Of a stretch of DNA of 64,000 nucleotides, positions 11,302-21,397 are shown in pieces (positions within the stretch are counted from its first letter, which is position 1; the number at the start of each line of letters is the position of its first letter). Position numbers and translations under genes: made by a program. The stretch lies in assembly GCA_037962975.1 (NCBI GenBank), contig CM075670.1, positions 149,858,501 to 149,922,500 on the forward strand, in the 5' to 3' direction. Below the pieces are notes generated by a model. The model was given only the letters and a program-made list of their open reading frames with translations, was not told the origin of the DNA and made no database searches. The DNA comes from Clitoria ternatea. Lineage: Eukaryota; Streptophyta; Magnoliopsida; Fabales; Fabaceae.

Positions 11302-11966
11302 AGAGGAAAATGAAGAGAGATGAGTGGTAGAGAGTTTTTTTTTTTTTTGAGAGGTTTGAGAGGAAGGAGGTAGTGTGAGATGAGAAGATGAAGGAAGGGG
11401 TATTTATAGGTGAGAATTAGGTTTAGGAAGGAGGAAAGAGAGTTTAGAAAGGAGTGAAGTGAGTTAAGAGAGAGAGTGGTTCGAGTGTGCCTAGGAAATT
11501 GCAGTTTTGACTCTTCAGAACGCGTGCTAATCGATTACGAGACAGGTGGTAATCGATTAGATCATTGTTTCTGGGGAATTTCAAACGTTTCATACAGGGG
11601 GTAATCGATTAGAGGCTTAGGGTAATCGATTAGTTTAGAAACAGAATCGTCCTAATCGATTGGAGCAATGTGGTAATCGATTATGAAGAAGAGGAAACGT
11701 TTTGAACCTGAAACAGAAGCTTTGTAATTGATTGTGGATCAATGATAATCGATTATCTTAGAAACAGAATGATTGTAATCGATTATAGTAAGTACTAATC
11801 GATTATAATGGAAACAGTAGCATAGTAATCGATTGTGAGTAGCCATGTAATCGATTATTGAGTCAAAAACTTCAAATTTTACATACAGCAAAGTTCCAAT
11901 CATGAAATGTGATATATACCATGCATCATGCCATTCAACATAGTTCTTATCAAAAGATCCTGTCAT
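11302..11966. other. Element C non-coding spacer between pol and 3' ORF
   Basis: No coding frame is supported. A purine-rich tract at 11330-11470 is followed by the second AATCGATT array. Confidence 0.7.
11527..11866. repeat. AATCGATT palindrome array 2 (element C internal)
   Basis: About eleven AATCGATT copies plus an AATTGATT variant in 340 bp (near 11527, 11551, 11600, 11622, 11650, 11672, 11744, 11775, 11795, 11825 and 11848). It lies between the end of pol and the extra ORF, so the same word is used in two separate non-coding parts of one element. Confidence 0.95.
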
Positions 11967-14900
11967 TCAAACACAACTGGACATATCAAGAATGCCTAAC
12001 TCTCTTCGTATGTGAATGAATTGTTCTCTAGCCAAGGGTTTTGTGAAAATATCAGCTAGTTGCCTAGAAGTTTCTACATGTTCAAGTACACAATCCCCTT
12101 TTAACACATGATCTCTAATAAAGTGATGCCTAATCTCAATGTGTTTAGTTCTAGAGTGCATCACTGGATTCTTGGAGATGTTAATGGCACTTGTATTATC
12201 GCATTTAAGAGGCACATGGTTTAATACAATTCCAAAATCTAGAAGTTGTTATCTCATCCAAAGGATTTGAGCACAGCAACTACCAGCTGCAACATATTCT
12301 GCCTCAGCTGTTGATATCGCAACACTTACTTGTTTCTTGCTATGCCAAGAAACAAGAGAACTACCAAGCAAGTGACATGTTCCGCTAGTACTTTTCCTAT
12401 CAAGCTTACATCCTGCAAAGTCCGAATCAGAGTAACCAACTAAAGTACATTCAGCCCCTTTGGGGTACCATAAACCAACATCTTGAGTCCCAACTAGATA
12501 TTTCATTATTCTTTTTACTGCAGTGAGATGAGATTCCTTAGGACAAGCTTGGTATCTAGCACACATACACACAGCAAACATGATATCCGGTCTACTAGCG
12601 GTTAAGTAAAGTAAGGATCCTATCATACCTCTGTATTTTGTGAGTTCAACATCCTTACCTTTCTCATCCTTGTCCAAATAGCATGAAGTGCCCATGGGTG
12701 TGGCTATATCATTTGCTTTATCCATATTGAATTTTCTGAGTAGTTCTTTGCAGTACTTAGATTGGTTTATGAATGTGCCTTCATTGGTTTGCTTGATTTG
12801 TAGTCCAAGGAAGAAAGTGAGTTCCCCCATCATGGACATTTCAAATTCTTCCTGCATTAGCTTGGCAAACTCTTTGCACATTGAATTATTAGTGGCACCA
12901 AAAATTATATCATCAACATAAATTTGTACCAATAGTATGTTATTCTTATTGTGCTTTATAAATAAAGTTGTATCAACCTTCCCTCTTTCAAAATGATTTT
13001 CTAAAAGAAATTTGCTTAACCTTTCGTACCAAGCTCTTGGAGCTTGTTTCAACCCATACAAAGCTTTCTTTAATTTGAAAACATGATTTGGAAATTGATG
13101 GTTTTCAAAACCTGGAGGTTGATCAACATATACTTCCTCTTGAATGTATCCATTCAAGAAAGCACTTTTAACATCCATTTGGTACAATTTGAAATCTCTA
13201 CAGCATACGAAGGCTAATAGTAGTCTAATTGCTTCTAATCTAGCTACGGGTGCATATGTCTCTTCATAATCAATGCCTTCTTCTTGATTATAGCCTTTAG
13301 CTACTAGCCTAGCTTTGTTTCTAGTAATTATTCCATTTTCATCCAATTTATTCCTAAAAACCCATTTGGTTCCTATTATTTGGTGATCATTGGGTCTTGG
13401 CGCAAGCTCCCAAACTTCATTTCTTTCAAATTGATTTAGCTCTTCTTGCATGGCCAACATCCAATGTTCATCAATAATAGCCTCATCTATGTTCTTGGGT
13501 TCTATTTGTGATACAAATGCTAGGTGATTACAAGTATTTCTAATAGCATTTCTAGTACTTACACCTTGAGTCATTTCACCTATGACTTTGTCTAAGGGAT
13601 GATCCTTCAAAGTTATCCATTCTTGTTGTCTCTCAATTTGTACTGCACCTCCATCATTGTTGACTTCTTCTTCTTTGTCTTGCAAGTTCATTTCTTGAAA
13701 AGTGCCTACAAGATCATCAACATCTTCCTTTCTCGGAGGGTTATGGCTATTTTCATCAAACTTAACATGAATAGACTCTTCAATAGTATTTGTTTGTTTG
13801 TTGAAAATTCTATAAGATTTACTTGATTGTGAATATCCTAGGAATATTGCCTCATCAGATTTTGCATCAAACTTTCCTAGATTATCCTTTCCATTGTTGA
13901 GCACAAAACATTTACATCCAAAAATATGAAAATATGCAATGTTGGGTTTTCTACCTTTGTAAAGCTCATAGGGGGTTTTCTTTAAAATAGGCCTTATCAA
14001 ACATCTATTCATCACATAACACGCGGTGTTTACCGCATCGGCCCAAAAATGTTTTGCAATATTGTTTTCATTTAGCATGGTTCTAGCAAGCTCCACTAAA
14101 GATCTATTCTTTCTTTCAACTACTCCATTTTGTTGTGAAGTTCTAGGAGCTGAAAAGTTGTGATTAATACCATGTTTTTCACAAAACTTTTCAAAAAATT
14201 GATTTTCAAATTCTCCCCCATGATCCGTTCTAATGGATGCAATTTTTGAATTTTGCTCATTTTGGATAATCTTTGCAAGTTTCTTGAATGCATGATATGC
14301 TTCATTTTTATGAGCAAGAAACAATGTCCATGTATATCTTGAATAGTCATCTACTATAACTAGACCATAGTAATTACCTCCAAAGCTTTTGATTTTGGAT
14401 GGTCCAAATAAGTCCATGTGCAAAAGTTGTAAAGGCTTTTGAGTAGAAACGATGTTTTTGGATTGAAAAGATGCCTTTACTTGTTTTCCCTTTTGACATG
14501 CATCACAAAATCTATTTTCAAATTTAAGCTTTGGTAAACCAATTACTAAATCTTTAGAAACAAGTTTGTTCAAGTGGTCTACATGTATATGAGCTATTCT
14601 TCTATGCCATAGCCATGTTTCATCCTCTTTTGAAATGAAGCATTGTTCATCATTTGTAGACAAATTATCCATATCAATCATATAAATATTATCAATTCTT
14701 TTTCCAACAAATTTGACCTCTTTATTTAGCTTATTCTCAATTATGCAACAATTGGATTCAAATAAGACTCTATATCCTTTGTCACATAGTTGACTTATGC
14801 TAAGTAGATTATGCTTGAGTCCTTCAACATACAATACGTCATTTATGGATGTAGAAGAATTCTTACCAATATTTCCAATGCCTAGGATTCTTCCTTTAGT

Positions 14901-15003
14901 GTTGTCTCCATAGGTGACGCTTCCTTTTCGTTTGGGAGTGAATGATGTGAATTTGCTTATGTCTCCTGTCATATGCTTTGAACACCCACTATCCAAGTAC
15001 CAA
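11967..15003 (-). pseudogene. Element C pol polyprotein (PR-IN-RT-RH), one stop
   Basis: Nearly intact copia pol of about 1,000 codons. The protease is at the start (WYLDSGCSKHMTGD at ~15000). Integrase follows with an HHCC finger (HRRIAHIHVDHL, CDACQKGK) and catalytic blocks LLHMDLFGP, IRTDHGGEF and SQQNGVVERKNR. RT has QMDVKSAFLNG and the catalytic IYVDDIIFGA. RNase H follows with YSDSDFAGC, STAEAEYVAA and the C-terminal HIEIRHHFIRDHV. A single in-frame TAA at 12249-12251, after the residues LWMR, truncates RNase H; a Gln codon is expected there, so one C-to-T change explains it. Order IN before RT is diagnostic of Ty1/copia. Confidence 0.95.
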
Positions 15004-15042
15004 TGGGTGTTGCTTGCCTTGAAGCATACCTACAAAACAAAA

Positions 15043-16715
15043 TCAGTTTAGAGAACTAGGTACCCATTTTATGTTGGGTCCTTTAAGGTTAGTTTGTGGT
15101 AATGTCCCTTTGGGAACCCACACCTTTCTTAAGACCTTTGGTCCTAGTTTCTTAACACTACACTTATAAGCACTATGTCCTTTGGAACCACAATGATTGC
15201 ATTTCATAAAAGGTGAGGAGGATTTGCTTGGTGGTGCAAAGAAGTTTTTATAGTGCTTCTCCATTTTGTGATTACTATGTTCTTTGTCATATCCTAAACC
15301 GGTTTTGCTAAACATGCATTTTTGTTGCCCAAGTAGGATATTCAAATTATCTCTTCCATTAGTGAACTTCTCTAGTGTCCTATTTAGGTCTTCAACCTTG
15401 GTTTCTAACACAATGCACTTCTTTGCAAAATTACATGGTTTACTATTGGAACATGTTTGAGCGTTTTTCAATTCTTCTTTTAAGCATTCATTCTCTTTGC
15501 AAATCTCCATAAGGTGCATCTCTAGAGTGTCACTAGTTTTTCTAGATACCTTAAGTCTATTGGAGACTTTTGTAAATTTATCATATAATTCCTCTAGAGC
15601 ATCAAGTAATTCATCCTTATCTAAGTCATGGAAGTTTACCTCATCATCTTCTTCATGGTGATTGGCCATGAGGCAAAGGTTTGCTTCTTCATTCTCTGAG
15701 TCATCCGAGCTGCTTACCTCATTTTCATCCCATGCTATATATGCTCTCCTTCTTCCTCTTTTCTCTTTTCCCTTCTTCTTAAGATTTGGGCAATCCGCTT
15801 TGAAGTGCCCTTCCTTGCCACATTCAAAACAATTGGGTGAGGAAGAATTTTCTTTAGTGATAGGTTTCTTACTTGGGTTTTTGAAGCTCCTTTGAGTGTG
15901 TTTGCCTTTCATGAATTTCCCGAAGCGTTTCAGAAATAGTCCAAATTCTTCTTCTTCATCAAGTTCGCTTTCGGATTTTTCTACTTCATTTATGGAAGTA
16001 GCCTTGAGAGAAGACCCTTTTTCTTGGAAGATTTTTCTTCCTCTTCCGCCATCTTTAATTCCTTCAGCTCTTGTTCTTGTTCCTGTAACTTACCAAATAG
16101 AGTGGCAAGAGACATTTCGTTTATGCTAGGAGATTGTTTGATGGCGGTAACTAGCGGTTGCCATTCTCTGTTAAGACTTTTCAACACTTTATGAATGAGC
16201 TCTTTGTTAGTGTAAGTCTTTCCAAGTGTAATGAGTTGATTAATGATGAGAGTAAATCTTTTTTGCATATCAACAATCGATTCATGAGAGTTTAATCTAA
16301 AGCACTCATATTGACTAGTAAGAGTACTAATCTTAGAGTCCTTAACATCATTTGTACCTTCATGGGTTACTTGAAGAGTATCCCACATTTCTTTAGCAGT
16401 TTGGCATGTCATTATTCTAAAAAATTCATCTTGACCTAAAGCCATAGTAATGAGATTTTTGGCCTTGTAGCCATATTGGACTTTCTTTTCTTCCTCGCTT
16501 GTCCATTCATCTATAGGTTTTTCAACATTCTTACTATCTATAGTATGCATAGGTATATAAGGACCATTTTCAATGGTATTCCATATTCTCAAGTCAATTG
16601 ATTGAATGAAGATTTTCATTCTTTCTTTCCAAAACGCATACCCTTCCCCATTGAAAGCGGGAGGTCTATTTATCGCACCACCCTCGGGAAAAACATTTTG
16701 AGAACTTGAGGCCAT
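15043..16715 (-). pseudogene. Element C gag, one frameshift
   Basis: Starts at ATG 16715 (MASSSQNVFPEGGAINRPP), shortly after the PBS. The first 241 codons hold the copia capsid (UBN2-like) with FNGEGYAFWKERMKIFIQSI and the block MWDTLQVTHEG. A one-base length change in an A/G run near 16018 shifts the frame. The second part carries two CCHC zinc knuckles, CFECGKEGHFKADC (~15800) and CNHCGSKGHSAYKC (~15190), separated by a coiled-coil-like stretch. It ends with TGA at 15043. Pol lies in a different frame, and that frame has its own TAG just upstream, so simple frameshifting at the gag end would not reach pol. Confidence 0.93.
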
Positions 16716-16756
16716 TTAATCTCTTGAAGCTGTTAAGCTTGATCTACCAAGAGTCA

Positions 16757-16769
16757 AGCTCTGATACCA
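16757..16769 (-). other. Element C primer-binding site
   Basis: Minus strand TGGTATCAGAGCT, complementary to the 3' end of plant initiator Met tRNA, two bases inside the LTR boundary at 16772. Confidence 0.93.
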
Positions 16770-16771
16770 CT

Positions 16772-17363
16772 TGTTGTTCAAGTGGCCTCAATACTCAAGA
16801 GGGGGGGGGTGAATTGAGATTTAAAACTTTTGAGTGGAATACCTTTGAAACTGATTTTTATCACCAAGTTTATGAAATTATGCAAGTGAGATAGAATGGA
16901 GGATAACAAGCAATGCACTACAATGAGAAATATTGCTGAAGCAATTTACCAAACACTTGGTGTGCAATATCTAAGGTATAACAAATTAAGCAAGTTTAAG
17001 TATGCTTTTCTCAACCAAACAATACCAATCAACAAATATGCAGTATATGAAAGTAAAAGAGTAAGGAAGAGAAGCTTGCAAACTGATGTAACGAGTTCCA
17101 CCCAATCCGGTGTACGTCTCGCCTCTAAGCAACCCACTTAGAGGATTTTCCACTATTGTAGACTAGAGATACAACTTTGAGCAATTGCGGCTTCCTAGTG
17201 TCCCATACTCAAGAACCCAATCCTCACAAGTACAAGGGCAACCCACCCAATCTCTCAGTCTCACAATATCCCAAAGGTTGAATCCTCAACCTTTGCAACC
17301 ACTCAACCTAGAGTGAACAACCACTCAACCTAGAGTGAATAACTTGTGTTTGGTGTTTGTTTA
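16772..17363 (-). mobile_element. Element C 5' LTR, truncated
   Basis: Only 592 bases of an expected ~1,430 remain, matching 8179-8768 of the intact copy. Everything equivalent to 8769-9608 is lost: the TATA box, all of U3 and the AATCGATT array. The junction GTTTGTTTAAGG shares TTA with both parents. Element C therefore has no visible promoter of its own. Confidence 0.95.
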
Positions 17364-19676
17364 AGGTAAGGGGGGTATATTCTTGGGTGCTCTGTGGGAA
17401 AAACGAGTGAAGGAAAGGGTTAAGGAATCATGTTCCTCACCTTTCCAGGACAGATTCAGTGATGGGTGAATTAATTGCTTAATTGTTACTATTTTGTATA
17501 TATATATATATATTTTTGGTAAATGATATACTTTGTGTGAATTGTGAGAAAAATATGAACTGTATTGACTGTGAAAATACTAAATCATGGGTACCATGTG
17601 CGTTCCAGCGAAGAATTGCAATTAAATGTTGGAATAAATGACAAACAACTCGGTTTTATATGAATTCAATCGGTTTTTACACAATATCACTCGGTAAATC
17701 ATTATATATATCAGACAGAACCCTTTTCTTACTTGAAGAACCTCCTTTCAATCATTTTTACTCGGAATTATAGTTATTCCACTCGGAAATCTCTTTCTTA
17801 ATTATATTTCACTCGGATTTGCAAACAATTCTACTTAGGGAACCATTTTCATACTGATTTCACACGGAATCATGTTTTAATTCACTTAGAAACTTATTTC
17901 ACTCAGAATTTAAGTTATTTCACTTAGAAAATCCTTTTCAGTATCTGTTTCACTCGGAAAACATATTAATTTCATTTAGAAAACTCTGCTCAGTTTTATT
18001 TCACTCGGATTCATAGTTAATTCATGCGGAAAACCCATTTTCACTCGGAATCAAACCTGTTTCAGTCAGAAAACAGCCTTCCAGTTCATTTTCACTCGGA
18101 TTTATAGTACTCGATTGTATTCTATTCAAACAGAACGATTTTTCACTCAGAAATATATCTTTCCAGTCGGATTTCACCCAGAATTATAAGTAAATTATTC
18201 AGAGAACTCTTCCTTAATTATATTTCACTCGGAAAACAACTTAATTCCTCTCAAAAAATTTCATTCAGTTTGATATCACTCGGAATCATGGTTATTCCAC
18301 CCGGATTCACATTTAATCTACTCATAAACTTCTCTGAACCATATTTTCACTCGGATTCTTACTTATTTCACTCGGAAATTCTATTTATTACACTTAGAAT
18401 CAGTCTCTTTTACTCGGAAACTCTGTTTTTAACATATATCAACCGGATTTTTCATTCAAAGACTTTTCTTTAATTCTTTTAAATTATTTTGGAAATGTTA
18501 CAACTAAAATTACTATTATTCTTATTATTATAATTCTTATTGTGAATCTTATCATTATTAATAACTAGTATTATTGATATTATCTTGTTATGAAAAATTA
18601 AATAAGGAATATATTATTTTACTCTTGATACAAGTATATTTCTAAACAAGATATAATCGATATATTTTCTTACAACGTTTGAATAATGGAATCCTAGAAC
18701 TTGAGAATAATATAATGAGACTGGAAACACATAGATATCCAAGGAATCAATTGATAAAATAAATGCATTTCTCATCATGAAAATATTTTCGAAGAAGAAA
18801 AACCTCTAGAGCATACACTTGGTACAGTGGAGGACACTCACGTTCGATCTCCATGAAGAATCTTGGGAGTACAACTGGAACGGCAACCCAATGGCATCAG
18901 AGTCGCGCCTGATAGCCGGGTGAGACGATGCAATTCTAGTGTACTTTGACTAAATGACGGAGTGTAACTATGATCGTAGGGATCCAAGTTCCAAAAATAT
19001 TTAAATCAATGATAAGAACCAATGAGTTCATTTGTACCATATGGAACTTGGGCGGACCCTGATCGCTCTAGATGATTGGAATGGAGTTATTCCAAAGAAT
19101 GAGAAGAAGATGAAACGATTTATTGGGCCCACATGCATCATGAGACAGAACCAAAGATAAATCATAATAAATCCAACTCATGCATTCCATGACAACATGC
19201 TTGATTGTTATAATTGTGAATATGCTAATTGTATGATGTATGTGATATTGTATGTTAACTGGATTATGTCCGCACCGGATTAACCAATCAGGGTCTTGGG
19301 TTATACTCACCCTTACTGTTGACAATTTTCAGAGGAATTAGGAAATCAAGAACCCGAGTATGAAGAACAACAATATGCTGAACCTACTGAGAATAATCAT
19401 TAGAGATAGAATTTATATAGATTGAATACTTATTAATGACAAAGACACCAGATGACTGTATAATGTTTAAGGGTGCCTGCGTGCCCCATTATGTTATGAG
19501 TACAATTATTTTTAAGTTGTGAATGACTATGTGATATATCTACTATTTGCTTCCACTGATCTGCCATCTCTTTATTTAAAAAAAAAATATTCACTTTTTA
19601 CGAAAATTGTTAACACACTTAGTTAAATAGGATGATCCTATAGAATGGGTTGTCTTATCTAACCGAGGGTGTTACA
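17364..19676 (+). mobile_element. Element B 5' LTR, second part
   Basis: Corresponds to 25834-28149 of the 3' LTR with about 15 substitutions and a changed TA-repeat length near 17498. About 750 bp of LTR (25081-25831 in the 3' copy) is missing, deleted together with the end of C. It holds the inverted CACTCGG array (17640-18460) and ends GGGTGTTACA. Confidence 0.93.
17640..18460 (+). repeat. CACTCGGA word array (B 5' LTR)
   Basis: Roughly thirteen clear copies of CACTCGGA or TACTCGGA plus many one-base variants (CACTCAGA, CACTTAGA, CACCCGGA), usually preceded by TTT and spaced 25-50 bases. This is the reverse complement of the word in the first part of the LTR. The same array is at 26100-26930. 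Confidence 0.9.
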
Positions 19677-19680
19677 TTGG

Positions 19681-19693
19681 TGGTATCAGAGCA
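19681..19693 (+). other. Element B primer-binding site
   Basis: TGGTATCAGAGCA, complementary to the plant initiator Met tRNA 3' end, four bases after the LTR end at 19676. Confidence 0.95.
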
Positions 19694-19858
19694 TAGTCGA
19701 TTCATTAAACTTGGGAAGTGGACCATTAGGTTTCCACGTACTCTGATAGAAATATTGAACAGTCTATAACACTCCTAAGACTAAATATCCTATGTGGAAT
19801 ACTCCACATAACATATACCCTGAACCTATTTGTTGATATTCTTTCAGCAAATTCCTAA

Positions 19859-20923
19859 ATGGCACGCCGAAATAACGATCATGTGATGGAGGATCTTCTT
19901 ACCAGAATTGTGGAGGTAATAGAACGCCAAGAGTTACCTTATTCTTCTACTAGGCAAAGTCAAGGACTAGCTGACTTCCAGAGGAATAATCCTACTCAAT
20001 TCAAAGGAGGCTTTGATCCAGAAGGAGCACAATTATGGATTAAACATCTTGAAAAGATTTTTGCTGCTATGCGATGCCCTGATGAGGACAGAATAACTTT
20101 TGCTGTCTTCATGATGGTTGGAGAAGTAGAGCACTGGTGGACTCATGCCAGAATTAGATTAGCAACTGAAGGACATGTCATTACCTGGGGACGATTCAAG
20201 ACAGAGTTTCTCGCTAAATATTTCCCTGAAGACATAAGGAGGCAGAAAGAGCAGGAGTTCTTTAATCTGAAACAAGGCAATATGACTGTAGGGGAGTACG
20301 CTGCTAAGTTTGATGAGTTGGCAAAATGTTGTCCCTACTACACCCACATGGGAGAAGCGTCAAGATACGCGAAATTTGAAGCAGGGCTACGGTAAGAAAT
20401 TCGCCAAGCTATTTGTTGCCAACAAATTACTCGATTCTCTACTTTGGTTGACAGATGCCGTATCTTTGAGAACACCTCTAATCTACGATGACCTGGAACG
20501 TCTAATCATGGGTCAGAACGACATATGCCAGACAGACAACAGAGGAGAGATTTTCGAGTAGATCGACCCTACTCTCGTCCACCTTACTCAGCCAACCGAA
20601 TTCCTCCCAGAGGTCAGGAGAACCAAAGTGGTAAAAACTGCACAATTTGTGGACGGATTGGACATCGTGATGCTGATTGTTGGTACAGAAATAAAAATAA
20701 CCAACAACAAGTAACTCAAGGACAGGCAGTACGACCAACAGGTCAAGGAAGTGGAGGATCTACTGCAAATACCTCTACCAACAATGCCCCAAGGATGCAA
20801 AATATTCACCGCGGCAACAATTTCAATCAGAACAATAATCCTAGAAGGCCCGGAAATAACTCTACTGGAAGACCAGGAGGAAATGCTAGAGTTTTTACCA
20901 TGAATGGTGCGGAAGTATCATAA
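19859..20923 (+). pseudogene. Element B gag (capsid and zinc knuckle), stops
   Basis: Begins at ATG 19859 (MARRNNDHVMEDLLTRIVEV), 166 bases after the PBS. The gypsy retrotrans-gag domain spans codons ~40-175, with FKGGFDPEGAQLWIKHLEKI and the block EHWWTHARIRL. In-frame stops TAA at 20393-20395 and TGA at 20489-20491 interrupt it. The same frame resumes with a basic linker and a CCHC knuckle, CTICGRIGHRDADC (~20638-20680), then a Gln/Asn-rich tail. It ends at TAA 20921-20923, which is itself in frame with the protease. Family members usually have a single continuous gag-pol, so all three stops are probably damage. Confidence 0.93.
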
Positions 20924-21397
20924 GAGAACGATCTTGTGCAAGGTACATACTTTATAGGAAGTACTCTATTAAATGTATTATATGATTCTGGAGCCACTCA
21001 TTCTTTCATATCTGAGAATTGTGTAAAACATTTAAAGCTTCCTACAACCTCTCTGCCTAATAAGATGATTGTCACGACTGCTGTAAATAAGCCCATTTTC
21101 CCTTCCTGCATGTGTTTGAAATGTCCTCTCAACATCGAAGGGAAAGCTTATCAAGTAGATCTGATATGTTTGCCTTTGATTGATCTAGATATTGTTCTAG
21201 GAATGAATTGGCTTGCTGCCAACCATATTCTGATTGACTGTCATAATAGATCCATCTCTCTCGGGTCTACTACATCTCATTGTGATCAAAACACTGATCT
21301 TTGTCCTATTAGCTCAGAAAAGGTAATTCCAGCAAAGGAAGTCCAACTATACATGATCCTTACTGAATCTGAAAGTAAGGACACTCCTCAAATTTGA
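20924..21397 (+). pseudogene. Element B aspartic protease
   Basis: Same frame as gag after the TAA at 20921. The active site VLYDSGATHSFIS lies at about 20970-21010, and the second conserved block DIVLGMNWLAANHILIDC at about 21187-21240. The frame closes at TGA 21395-21397, but pol continues in the next frame from about 21393, so a one-base change near 21390 separates protease from RT. Confidence 0.93.

Larger units (their letters stand above)
8179..17363 (-). mobile_element. Element C: SIRE-like Ty1/copia retrotransposon, 5' LTR truncated
   Basis: Minus-strand copia element inserted in B's 5' LTR. Read on the minus strand: 5' LTR (17363-16772, truncated), PBS, gag, pol, an extra env-position ORF, PPT and 3' LTR (9608-8179). 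The extra 3' ORF, the repeated PPT-like tracts and the protein style fit the SIRE/Maximus lineage. The two LTR copies differ by about 4 substitutions and one G-run length change over 590 bp, so it is very young. The far side of the insertion is missing: at 17361-17363 C's LTR fuses directly to B's LTR, so no second target-site duplication remains. Confidence 0.95.

Noticed and set aside
20393..20923. Programmed stop readthrough between B gag and protease
   Set aside because: Six further in-frame stops and a frameshift occur downstream, so decay is the simpler explanation.
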